Assembly (NCBI RefSeq): GCF_900100365.1
Contig: NZ_FNKU01000001.1
Location: 1,116,001 to 1,180,000, forward strand
Direction: 5' to 3'
Length of the DNA stretch: 64,000 nt
Source of the DNA: Pseudomonas cannabina
GTDB taxonomy: Bacteria > Pseudomonadota > Gammaproteobacteria > Pseudomonadales > Pseudomonadaceae
A program made the position numbers and the translations under genes. The notes below the pieces were generated by a model. That model was not told where the DNA came from, did not search any database, and saw nothing but the letters and a program-made list of their open reading frames with translations. Shown piece by piece: positions 9,011 through 16,649 of the stretch (positions are counted from its first letter, which is position 1; the number at the start of each line of letters is the position of its first letter).

Positions 9011-9946
9011 ATGCTTAACAGTAATGCCTTGCGAAAGCTGGACATGCAGGACCTGATGGTCTTTGTTTCGGTGTATGAGCAGCGCAATCTGACCCTGGTC
9101 GCCGAGGCGTTGCAGGTCAGCCAGTCGACGGTCAGTTACTGCCTGAAGAAGCTGCGCGCCAACTTCGAAGATGACCTGTTCATCAGCACCCGCAACGGCA
9201 TGCGCCCGACCCGCAAGGCACTGGCCATGCTCGATCACGTGCGGCAGATCCTGCGCACCGTCAATCTGTGTCATGACGGCCTGAAGCTGTTCGACCCGAC
9301 CCGTCGGCAGACCACCTTCAACGTCTGCGCACCCGAGTATTTCGAGCTGCTGGTGTTACCGCACCTGATGCGCGATTTCGTGGCGGCGGGCTTCTCGGTT
9401 ACGGTCAACGCGCAGACGCTGGACAGACAACTGCCGATCGAGCAGCTTAATGACGGTCGCGTCGATCTTGTCCTGTGCCTCGGTCCAGGCTTCCACCAAG
9501 TGCCCGAAAGTCTGCTGTCGCTCGTACTGTTGGAAGATGACCTGGTGGGTGTCATGGACACACGGTTCGCGCCGCAGAGTGCGCTGCTCGACACGGCAAC
9601 CTTCGTCGAACGACGCCATGTGTACCCCAGACCGTGGATTTCCGACAGCAACATGGTCGAAGGCTGGTTGCAGCGGCAGGGGCTGGAGCGCGAAATCGTC
9701 GCCCGCGCCAACAGTTACCATGAGGCGCTGCAATTGCTGGAAGGCACGGATTTTATCCTGGTATTGCCACGGCGCATCCAGACCTTACTGGGTAACGAAC
9801 CATGGGTTTCGGTTTTCGAACTGCCGCCTGACCTGACCGGTTTCAGTCTGGACATGGTCTGGAGTGCCCAGGCTGATCAGGAGGAGGCCAACGGCTGGTT
9901 ACGCGAGCAAATCGTGAAAGTCTGTGCCGAACGCGGATTGCTTTGA
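9011..9946 (+). CDS. LysR-family transcriptional regulator
   Basis: A 311-residue LysR protein: winged helix-turn-helix at residues 7-65 (MQDLMVFVSVYEQRNLTLVA, then LQVSQSTVSYCLKKLRANFEDDLF) followed by a substrate-binding domain from about residue 95. The start chosen is the ATG giving MLNSNALRKLDMQDL; the frame is open further upstream but without conserved residues. It lies 113 bp after the hydrolase gene on the same strand. No divergent partner gene is next to it, so its target cannot be read from context. Confidence 0.87.
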   Translation: MLNSNALRKLDMQDLMVFVSVYEQRNLTLVAEALQVSQSTVSYCLKKLRANFEDDLFISTRNGMRPTRKALAMLDHVRQILRTVNLCHDGLKLFDPTRRQTTFNVCAPEYFELLVLPHLMRDFVAAGFSVTVNAQTLDRQLPIEQLNDGRVDLVLCLGPGFHQVPESLLSLVLLEDDLVGVMDTRFAPQSALLDTATFVERRHVYPRPWISDSNMVEGWLQRQGLEREIVARANSYHEALQLLEGTDFILVLPRRIQTLLGNEPWVSVFELPPDLTGFSLDMVWSAQADQEEANGWLREQIVKVCAERGLL

Positions 9947-10025
9947 GCAATTGTGTGAGCAGACGGGCGACGCTTCGCTTGTCCGCGAATTGCCTGAATG
10001 TACTGAGGAACAGGGGGCAGTCCAC

Positions 10026-10052
10026 TTTGTGGGAGCGGACTTGTCCGCGAAC
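10026..10052 (+). repeat. REP-type intergenic repeat (with a diverged half-copy at about 9961-9990)
   Basis: The segment contains GTGGGAGCGGACTTGTCCGC, a common pseudomonad REP core able to form a GCGGACTTGTCCGC hairpin. A related CGCTTGTCCGCGAATTGCC lies about 60 bp upstream. The 280 bp between the LysR gene and the small protein gene hold only these repeats and short spurious frames. Confidence 0.7.
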
Positions 10053-10228
10053 TGCCGGGAACCGACAGCAAAATCATCCACCTCGGTGTATCAGACACAG
10101 CCGAGGTGGTCTGCCTTGGGGCCGCTTCGCAGCCCATCGCAGCCGTCGTAACCTCCTGAATCTCCCACGCCCTCCGGGCAGAAGCCCGTTCTTTGAACGC
10201 TTCAGAACTTATGCATAGCAACCAGCGT

Positions 10229-10378
10229 TCAACGACCAGATTTGTCTTTCTGCGGATCAGGTGAGGTCGCAGGCCGCGCCTGTTCACCTTGTTGATTGAG
10301 TTCTTTGTTTTTCTCGCCCACTTTGCCAGCGTTTTCCGGCTTGTGGTCGAGGTCTTCGCGTGTGGATTCATCTTTCAT
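10229..10378 (-). CDS. Small highly hydrophilic protein, 49 residues
   Basis: The minus-strand frame reads MKDESTREDLDHKPENAGKV and ends QKDKSGR. It is rich in Lys, Glu, Asp, Gln and Asn, with no hydrophobic segment and no Cys, so it is probably disordered and cytoplasmic. GGAGA seven to eight bases upstream of the ATG gives a good ribosome-binding site. Small charged proteins of this kind are common in pseudomonads and often stress-related, but no family can be named from sequence alone. It lies downstream of the DJ-1/PfpI gene on the same strand, separated by a hairpin, so it is probably its own transcript. Confidence 0.6.
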   Translation of the reverse strand: MKDESTREDLDHKPENAGKVGEKNKELNQQGEQARPATSPDPQKDKSGR

Positions 10379-10450
10379 GACTGTTCTCCAGAAGGTTGGG
10401 CTATCTGGATATTGGGCTGTGGGCGCTCAGCATGATTCGATTTATATGAC

Positions 10451-10489
10451 GCGCGGTCCGGTGTGGTCACTCCAGGCACCGAACCGCGC
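10451..10489 (-). terminator. Hairpin downstream of the DJ-1/PfpI gene
   Basis: A 13-bp stem with one mismatch (GCGCGGTCCGGTG paired with CACCGAACCGCGC) around a 13-base loop begins ten bases after the stop of the DJ-1/PfpI gene. There is no run of T on the minus strand, so it may be an imperfect terminator or a transcript-end structure. Confidence 0.4.
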
Positions 10490-10498
10490 AAAAACGCC

Positions 10499-11182
10499 TC
10501 AGCCCAGCAGGGTCAACACGTCTTTGGCTGCCTGTGCAGAGCTGGCCGGGTTCTGTCCGGTGACCAGCTTGCCATCGGTCAGCACGTGAACGCTCCAGTC
10601 GTCACCTTTGGAGTAGTCACCACCCAGTTCCTTGAGGACATCTTCGACCAGAAACGGTACGACCTCGGTCAGGCCAACTGCTTCTTCTTCGGTGTTGGTA
10701 AAGCCGGTAACGCGACGGCCCTTGACCAGCGGTTCGCCATTTTGCGCTTTGACTTTACGCAGAACGCCGGGTGCGTGGCACACCAGACCATGCGGCTTGT
10801 CAGCCTTGGCGAATGCTTCGATCAGCGCAATGGAGTGCGGGTCTTCAGCCAGGTCCCACAGCGGGCCGTGACCGCCCGGATAGAACACTGCGTCGAAATC
10901 GGCGGCGTTGACCTCAGAGAGAAGCTCCGTATTGGCCAGCACTTTCTGAGCATCAGCATCTTTGGCGAAACGCTCGGTTTCAGCGGTCTGAGCATCAGGC
11001 TCGTCGCTTTTCGGGTCCAGCGGCGGTTGGCCGCCTTTGGGCGAAACCAGCGTGACCTCTGCGTTCGCGTCCTTGAACACGTAGTACGGTGCGGCAAACT
11101 CTTCGAGCCAGAAACCGGTTTTCTTGCCGGTGTCGCCCAGTTGGTCATGGGACGTCAAAACCATCAGGATTTTCATATTCAT
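10499..11182 (-). CDS. DJ-1/PfpI (class I glutamine amidotransferase-like) protein
   Basis: A 227-residue protein of the DJ-1/PfpI superfamily, closest in layout to Hsp31-like members. Motifs: KTGFWLEEFAAPYYVFKDAN near residue 20, DAVFYPGGHGPLWDL (about 100) and the nucleophile elbow GLVCHAPGVLRKV with the probable catalytic Cys (about 135). Family members act as glyoxalase III/deglycase, chaperone or protease; this member's activity is not decided by sequence. The start gives MNMKILMVL; the internal ATG two codons later is a possible alternative. No signal peptide, so cytoplasmic. Confidence 0.9.
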   Translation of the reverse strand: MNMKILMVLTSHDQLGDTGKKTGFWLEEFAAPYYVFKDANAEVTLVSPKGGQPPLDPKSDEPDAQTAETERFAKDADAQKVLANTELLSEVNAADFDAVFYPGGHGPLWDLAEDPHSIALIEAFAKADKPHGLVCHAPGVLRKVKAQNGEPLVKGRRVTGFTNTEEEAVGLTEVVPFLVEDVLKELGGDYSKGDDWSVHVLTDGKLVTGQNPASSAQAAKDVLTLLG

Positions 11183-11260
11183 GCTCGTTTTTGAAGGGTT
11201 GAGAGGGTGTAGACAAGCGAAAATCTCAAGTGTTGTGAGAATTTTTCACTGCCTGAACGA

Positions 11261-11308
11261 ACAAGGCCGGATATCGACGCAGCGGTTCGCGTCAAAATCC
11301 GGCCTTGT
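11261..11308. terminator. Long stem-loop between divergent/tandem minus-strand genes
   Basis: ACAAGGCCGGAT (11261-11272) pairs perfectly with ATCCGGCCTTGT (11297-11308) around a 24-base loop. It follows the DUF4432 gene, whose stop is at 11344, and precedes the DJ-1/PfpI gene. The plus side continues TTTGATG, while the minus side has no clear T run, so it is either a weak terminator or a leader structure. Confidence 0.45.
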
Positions 11309-11343
11309 TTTGATGAGCAGCGCTGAGCAGCTTCAGGCGCCGA

Positions 11344-12561
11344 TCATTGTTCCTTGGTCAGGTCCACCAGCGGCTCTTTGCGGACTTCGGTTTTGCGCCC
11401 GTCCTGGATCGTCTTGATCTGTCCAAGTGCCTTCTCGACTGCACCTTTGTCAGCCAGCAAGCTGTAGCTGATCTGGAACTGGCGTTGCTCCTTGGGTGCA
11501 ATGGTCGGCACCAGATTCAACGGGCGCTGGAAGCGGCGGTTATAGGAAAAACTGGTGCCGGGTTCCAGCCCGGTCACGTAGCCTTGACCTTCGGTGTCGG
11601 TGTTTTTCCACAGCGAGAACACCGGCAATTGTTTGGTGTTGAAACCCACGGCTACGCCCAGGCTGCCTGCCTTGTTGTGCAGCACCGTCAGCGTGTCACC
11701 CTTGGCATCGCCATAGGGCACGACGTTGTAGACCGTTTCGTCATAGTCCGGCGTCGGTGCGCGATAGGTCTGCCAGTCACCCAGATCACCCTTGGCCTTC
11801 TCGTTGAACGGCGATACCTGCTTGACCGGTGCCTCGAAGCGCGCGCCTTGTTCCAGGAACGGCGTGCTGAAATTGCTGTGGTACAGCGCCTGATATTCCT
11901 TCGGATAGTCGCCGTTGTTGGTCAGCGTGTCGTTGAGCGAGAAACTCGTGCTGCCCGGTTCGGTGACCAGCTCGGTCTGTACCGAGAAATCGACTTTCTT
12001 GAACGCCTGCTCTTTCAGCTCACCCTTGAGGCGAATCGCGTAAGGCAGTTTCTCGTCAATCTGCAACGTCACCTTGCTGGCCGGAATATTGGCCGCGCGA
12101 CCGTGCAGGGTCAGCAACTCGCCGTTATCCATGCCCGGATGGCCGACCCATTCATAGCCGCAGCGGGTCACCAGTTCATTGAAACCCTCCAGCCAGCCCA
12201 ACCCGCCACGCCCGTTGAGCTCGATGAAGGCCGGATTGACCACATCCTTGACCGGCGAATCCCACCCCATGCGCACATCGCCAACCGACGCCTGCAACAC
12301 ATTCATGCCACGCGTCGGCACCACCGACAGCTTCATCGTACCGTTGTCGATATCGATGATGCTCACACCTTCCTGCCGCCCGCCGTGCAACGTACGCATC
12401 GTGATGGTGAACGGCTTGTCAGTCTTGACACCCAATTGCTGACTGGTGATCTGCTGATTCTGCGCAGCCTTGTCCGTGTCGAGCAGCACATAATCCCAGG
12501 CAAAAACACTGGAAGCGGCAGTCAACGCACCGAGGCCTACGAGCAGGGGAAGGGATTTCAT
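11344..12561 (-). CDS. Exported aldose 1-epimerase-like protein (DUF4432 family)
   Basis: A 405-residue protein with a cleavable signal peptide (MKSLPLLVGLGALTAASSVF, cleavage likely after Ala-21), so it is periplasmic. The mature part is of the galactose-mutarotase-like fold used by DUF4432 proteins: KLSVVPTRGMNVLQASVGD, RCGYEWVGHPGMDNGELLTLHGRAANIP and YQALYHSNFSTPFLEQGARF, followed by GLEPGTSFSYNRRF. It probably binds or epimerises a sugar; the substrate is unknown. It stands alone, separated from its neighbours by a stem-loop on one side and a repeat element on the other. Confidence 0.83.
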   Translation of the reverse strand: MKSLPLLVGLGALTAASSVFAWDYVLLDTDKAAQNQQITSQQLGVKTDKPFTITMRTLHGGRQEGVSIIDIDNGTMKLSVVPTRGMNVLQASVGDVRMGWDSPVKDVVNPAFIELNGRGGLGWLEGFNELVTRCGYEWVGHPGMDNGELLTLHGRAANIPASKVTLQIDEKLPYAIRLKGELKEQAFKKVDFSVQTELVTEPGSTSFSLNDTLTNNGDYPKEYQALYHSNFSTPFLEQGARFEAPVKQVSPFNEKAKGDLGDWQTYRAPTPDYDETVYNVVPYGDAKGDTLTVLHNKAGSLGVAVGFNTKQLPVFSLWKNTDTEGQGYVTGLEPGTSFSYNRRFQRPLNLVPTIAPKEQRQFQISYSLLADKGAVEKALGQIKTIQDGRKTEVRKEPLVDLTKEQ

Positions 12562-12739
12562 GGCGGTGGTCCTTCTGAAATTATTGGAATTATGATTTTT
12601 GCGGAACTCGTTCGTCGAACAGTTAAACGATTCAGCAATCGATTGAGTCTAGCCAAAATGGTAGCGGCTGTGGAGTGGTATTTCAGAGTATGTGCCGGTA
12701 TGCATCTACAGAAATGCTTTTGATGTGCTTTTCAACCAC

Positions 12740-12960
12740 GATGGCACTGACGACCCTCGGATCAGCTTCAGGGCGAAGGAACCCGACGAAGTCGGGCCGG
12801 AAACGGAGCCAAGGGGTTTGCCTACTTTGGCCCCATCAAAGTAGGTCGCCGAGGGGCGAAAAGGTGCTTTGAGTCGTAAACATATCTAACTGACCTCGCA
12901 GAACCGCCGTGTGACGCAGAGCGTCACGAAAGGCATGCCGACGCGGAGCATCGGCACGAT
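12740..12960 (+). repeat. Structured intergenic repeat, copy A, ending in two REP hairpins
   Basis: About 200 bp that recurs at 42925-43246. Conserved parts in order: ATGGCACTGACGAC; GAAGGAACCCGACGAAGTCG, a hairpin with stem CCCGAC/GTCGGG; a variable hairpin at 12821-12845 (CCTACTTTG pairing with CAAAGTAGG); TCGCCGAGGGGCGAAAAGGT; then REP-like units GTGACGCAGAGCGTCAC and TGCCGACGCGGAGCATCGGC. No coding sequence is evident; frames through it give spurious Arg-rich peptides. It lies alone between the DUF4432 gene and the 98-residue protein gene. Relative to copy B, an internal segment of about 105 bp after ACTGACGAC is absent. Confidence 0.8.
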
Positions 12961-13021
12961 AGTCAGTTCTTCGAATCACTTCAGAGCCGCGGCACGACAG
13001 TCATAACTCGTGCCACAGAGT

Positions 13022-13318
13022 TCACTCTCCCGCCTCACCCAGCAACCGCTCAATCTGCGCATGCTCCCAGGCACTCAGCAAACTGACCGGATCAGTGCGC
13101 AGCCAGCTTTCGAACGAACCCTCCCGACCCTCCGGACAACGACAATAGCGACAGCGGCTCGGGCTGCTATGCGTCACCTCCAGCGTCAACAGCCAGCCGT
13201 CGATATCGACCTTCAGCAACCCATCCTCCGAAGAAAGGCCGACAAGCCGCAACGACCGCGTACCCATCGCGGCATCTCGCAGTTGCTGGTACACCTCACG
13301 CGTGGTCAACGCTCTCAT
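13022..13318 (-). CDS. Conserved hypothetical protein, 98 residues (possibly DUF7693-like)
   Basis: The frame reads MRALTTREVYQQLRDAAMGT and has a central DGWLLTLEV followed by CRYCRCPEGREGSFESW and a C-terminal WEHAQIERLLGEAGE. Three Cys in a CxxCxC pattern could bind a metal. Small proteins with this N-terminus and a Cys pair are common in pseudomonads; I recall them as DUF7693 but cannot confirm. The ATG at 13318 is preferred over the in-frame GTG at 13327. No membrane segment, no obvious partner gene. Confidence 0.65.
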   Translation of the reverse strand: MRALTTREVYQQLRDAAMGTRSLRLVGLSSEDGLLKVDIDGWLLTLEVTHSSPSRCRYCRCPEGREGSFESWLRTDPVSLLSAWEHAQIERLLGEAGE

Positions 13319-13411
13319 CGGCTTCACCCAATCTCATTAGCCCAGAGTAAAGCACGATTTCGGATCATGCCGAATAACACTGATGAAACAGTTAACCTAA
13401 GCAAACTTCTT

Positions 13412-14332
13412 TCAAAGCATCGGCGACCCTGCACCAAACAGGCTGACGATCTCGGGCCGGGTCTGATTGATGGCGCCTAACTGACGAATCAACTCGGCCT
13501 GCCGACTGCCACGCACCCCGGCAGTGGTCATGATCGCGTCGCGGACATACGTGTAAACACCGCTGACACCGAACGGCGTCACATGACGCACATGCCCACT
13601 GAGGCCCTTGGTGATCGTCTTGAAGTGCTCGCTGGCGTAAAAGGTTCTGCGCGTCCAGGCCGATTCAAAGACCAGCTCCATCATCACAATGTGCAGACGG
13701 GACGCTTCGATTTGGTGGTTCACATCCGGCGCAGGCGGTGCTGGCTGCGCATTGTCGTAGGGCTGCGCAAGGTGCAGGCGCAGCTTGATAACGGCATCGG
13801 ACGCGGCCATGTCGCGAGCGAGCTTTGCCACGGCTTCGCGTGCGGTCGGCAGGTTATCGCTGGCGAGGTGGAAGTGCAGGTGCATCTTGTCCTGCACGGC
13901 CGCATCATTGGGAATCGGATCGGGCAGGCGATCTACCAGCGTATTCGAACCATCGAGGACGTCGTAGGCGATGGTTTCTTCGAACATGTTCTGCTCGTCT
14001 GAAAACAGCAGCGAACTGGCCTCCTTGAACTGCTTCTGGTCTGCGGCAGACAGAAAACCGATTTCCACGCCGCCATCCAGCACGTAACCCGGCAGCGGCT
14101 CGACGCCCTCGATGACCGGCCACTGATGAGCGTCCTTCTCACGCGTCAGGTGATGCTGGACATACCAGCCCAGGCCCGGAAGCCGCGCGCACAACGGGCC
14201 GTGGACGTCGCGCCAGTACGTGGCGAACAGCTCGTGCGGCACGCCATTTCTGCGCAGTACCGTGGTGTAAGAATTGATGACGATGTTCTGGTCACGGTCG
14301 CCGTGATTGTCTGCAAGTGCTGAGGTATGCAT
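13412..14332 (-). CDS. EthD-domain protein
   Basis: A 306-residue protein with the EthD/dimeric alpha-beta barrel pattern in its N-terminal half: YTTVLRRNGVPHELFATYWRD, then VHGPLCARLPGLGWYVQHHL, the typical phrase of EthD domains (WxxxHxPL). A second, weaker half begins around residue 145 (KMHLHFHLASDN) and has FYASEHFKTITKGLSGHVRH, suggesting a tandem two-barrel protein. EthD-like proteins act as small oxygenases, dehalogenases or isomerase-like enzymes; the substrate here is unknown. It is followed by a gene-free gap of 93 bp and stands 50 bp downstream of the TDT transporter on the same strand, so co-transcription is possible. Confidence 0.78.
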   Translation of the reverse strand: MHTSALADNHGDRDQNIVINSYTTVLRRNGVPHELFATYWRDVHGPLCARLPGLGWYVQHHLTREKDAHQWPVIEGVEPLPGYVLDGGVEIGFLSAADQKQFKEASSLLFSDEQNMFEETIAYDVLDGSNTLVDRLPDPIPNDAAVQDKMHLHFHLASDNLPTAREAVAKLARDMAASDAVIKLRLHLAQPYDNAQPAPPAPDVNHQIEASRLHIVMMELVFESAWTRRTFYASEHFKTITKGLSGHVRHVTPFGVSGVYTYVRDAIMTTAGVRGSRQAELIRQLGAINQTRPEIVSLFGAGSPML

Positions 14333-14382
14333 GAATACTCTCTGTCCGGAAGGTGTCTATCTCAGGCGCCCTGGCCTTGAAG

Positions 14383-15558
14383 TTAGTTCAAGGAGATTGA
14401 CCCACCGGCACAGGCGCCTGCTGCAATGCATGGCGAGACGAACAAATTGCCCCGCCAGGCACCTGCCAGGGTATGCACCGATACGATTGACCACATCACC
14501 GCCAGCAGCGCGACCAGCCCCATGCCGAAGAGGTCGAAAAAGCCCAGTTGCAAGGTCGCGCCAAGCTTTAGGGTTGCCAGCGCATATACGCCCAGCGGAA
14601 AGGTGAACGCCCACCAGCCCAGATTGAATTTCAGACCCTGCCTGAAATAACGCGCCGTGATCAGCACCGCCAGCGCCATCCACCACAGACCCAGGCCCCA
14701 GAACAGCGTGCCGACCATCACACCGATGCCTGCGGCCACCGTGCCGACCGACGCCAGCCCATGCGCGGCAAAGATCGCCGGGGCTTCGCTGCCCATGACC
14801 AGCATGCCCAGCGCGCCGGTGCCGATCGGCCCGAGTGCCAGCCAGCTCGACGCCGCCATGCTCTCGTGGGGCAGTTTGTGCAGCGCCAGACGCAACAGCA
14901 GGATGACCAGAATGCTCAACGCGACGGGCACCGAATAGGCCCACAGCACATAACTGGTGATCAGCACGGTGAACTGCGAATCCGCGTCGGCCAGATGCGC
15001 TGTCAGCGATCCCCCGCAAGCGGCGGCGACTTCCGCTGCGACCACGGGCAACAGCCACACAGCGGTCATCTTCTCGATGCTGTGTTCCTGGCGGGTGAAC
15101 ATCATGAACGGGATCAACACCCCACAGGCCATGGCCATCGCCACATCCAGCCACCACAAGGCCTCGGCAAGCGGCACGATTGCATTGCCCCAGCGCGCGG
15201 GTCCGTACACCAGCAGACCGCTGATAAGGGTCGCCAGCCCCATGGGAATGGTGCCGAAGAACATCGAGACCGTGGAATGGCCAAAGACCTGCCGGGCTTC
15301 GTCAAAGAACATCAGCCAGCGGCTGGCGTACATCACGCTGAACAGGACGAACAGGCCGATATTCAAAAACCACAACGCTTCACCTGCTGCACGCAACACG
15401 GCCAGATTCCCCGGCAGTTGCGCCAGAGCCAGCGACAGGATGCCGGTGCCCATGGTGACGGCAAACCAGTTGGGAGTGAATTGGCGGATAGCTTCGCGCG
15501 GGCTTGCCAGCTCGGCGAAGGGCGCATTGCGGGTGATGGCAGTGACAAAACTGCTCAT
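14383..15558 (-). CDS. TDT-family transporter (SLAC1/TehA/Ssu1 type), probable sulfite or C4-dicarboxylate exporter
   Basis: A 391-residue integral membrane protein with about ten predicted segments. The first, FTPNWFAVTMGTGILSLALA, is the signature start of the TDT family (SLAC1, TehA, Mae1, Ssu1). Later segments include MFFGTIPMGLATLISGLLVY and WWAFTFPLGVYALATLKLGA. The family exports small anions such as sulfite, malate, chloride or tellurite-related ions. It is divergent from a LysR regulator that closely resembles YeiE, reported as sulfite-responsive in enterobacteria, which favours sulfite export. AGGAG lies seven bases before the ATG. Confidence 0.85.
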   Translation of the reverse strand: MSSFVTAITRNAPFAELASPREAIRQFTPNWFAVTMGTGILSLALAQLPGNLAVLRAAGEALWFLNIGLFVLFSVMYASRWLMFFDEARQVFGHSTVSMFFGTIPMGLATLISGLLVYGPARWGNAIVPLAEALWWLDVAMAMACGVLIPFMMFTRQEHSIEKMTAVWLLPVVAAEVAAACGGSLTAHLADADSQFTVLITSYVLWAYSVPVALSILVILLLRLALHKLPHESMAASSWLALGPIGTGALGMLVMGSEAPAIFAAHGLASVGTVAAGIGVMVGTLFWGLGLWWMALAVLITARYFRQGLKFNLGWWAFTFPLGVYALATLKLGATLQLGFFDLFGMGLVALLAVMWSIVSVHTLAGAWRGNLFVSPCIAAGACAGGSISLN

Positions 15559-15695
15559 GAAGTTCTCCTGCGGGCGGCGGTGGAAGCTGTGCGCAGTTTA
15601 AGGATCGACAATGAATTCTCTAAACGGGTAATCTCGGTCGTCGTTACCTGATTTTCAGGTTATTTGCTTTCAGCTAGATAAAGTGGAGTTCGGTC

Positions 15696-16649
15696 TTGAG
15701 GCTTAACCTGCGTCAGTTGCAGATTTTTTGCGCGATCACCCGCTTCGGCAGCACCACCCGCGCGGGCAATGCGCTGGCGCTGTCTCAATCGGCAACCAGT
15801 GCGGCGCTGAACGAGCTGGAAAGCGCGTTGGGCATCCGCCTGTTCGACCGGGTGGGCAAGCGCCTGCTGCTCAATGACAGTGGCCAGATGTTATTGCCCC
15901 GCGCCATGCAGATGCTGGAGAACGCCCAGCAGATCGAAGACAGCTTTTTGTTGCCCGACGCCGCCTTGAATGCGCGCTTGCGCATTGGCAGTAGCAGCAC
16001 CATCGGCAATTACGACTTGCCGGCGATTGTCGGTGCACTGCGTGCCTCGGCACCGTTGCTGCGGGTGGACGTGGACATCGGCAACAGCGCGCTGATCGCT
16101 CACAAGGTCGCCCGGTTCGAGATCGACATGGGGCTGATCGAAGCACCATGCCATCTTCCGGAACTGATCGCCGAGCCGTGGCGGGTCGATGAGATGCTGA
16201 TTGTGGCGGGCAGCAGCCATCCGCTGGCCCGTCAGAAACAGGTGTCGCTGGGCGAGTTGCAGAGCGCCGAATGGCTACTGCGCGAGCCTGGGTCGGGCAC
16301 TCGCGAGGAGGTCGAGCACTTGCTGCTCAGGCACTTGCATGACCTGAAAGATATGCGTCAGATCGGCAGTTCCGAAGCGATAAAACGCACCCTGGCGCAG
16401 GGCATCGGCATCAGTTGCCTGTCCCGTCGGGTGGTGGCTGACCTGCTGGCGAGCGGGCAGCTGCAGACGCTTGCCAGCCCGTTGCCGCCGCTGAACCGAC
16501 GCTTTTTCATGATCCGGCATCGCGACAAGTTCATTTCCCCAAGCCTGGAGAGGTTCCGGGAAGCCTGTCGCCAGGCCGCCGATCAGACGACCACGTTGCG
16601 CCACGGCTTGAGCCACAGCGCCAGCCCGACCAGCAGCGCTGCGCCGTAA
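15696..16649 (+). CDS. YeiE-like LysR-family regulator
   Basis: A 317-residue LysR protein that, from memory of E. coli YeiE, matches over its whole length: LRQLQIFCAITRFGSTTRAG and ALSQSATSAALNELESALGI (helix-turn-helix), then SSTIGNYDLPAIVGALR, EIDMGLIEAPCHLPELIAEP, LREPGSGTREEVEHLLL and GIGISCLSRRVVADLLASGQ. YeiE-type proteins are reported to respond to sulfite. The start is a TTG preceded by GTGGAG. The gene is divergent from the TDT transporter, its likely target. Its last 67 bp overlap the 3' end of pslK in convergent orientation, and its C-terminal tail (residues about 297-317) lies wholly in that overlap. Confidence 0.88.
   Translation: MRLNLRQLQIFCAITRFGSTTRAGNALALSQSATSAALNELESALGIRLFDRVGKRLLLNDSGQMLLPRAMQMLENAQQIEDSFLLPDAALNARLRIGSSSTIGNYDLPAIVGALRASAPLLRVDVDIGNSALIAHKVARFEIDMGLIEAPCHLPELIAEPWRVDEMLIVAGSSHPLARQKQVSLGELQSAEWLLREPGSGTREEVEHLLLRHLHDLKDMRQIGSSEAIKRTLAQGIGISCLSRRVVADLLASGQLQTLASPLPPLNRRFFMIRHRDKFISPSLERFREACRQAADQTTTLRHGLSHSASPTSSAAP

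Noticed and set aside
9924..10218. Short plus-strand frames after the LysR gene
   Set aside because: They lie in REP sequence, overlap each other in different frames, and show no conserved features.
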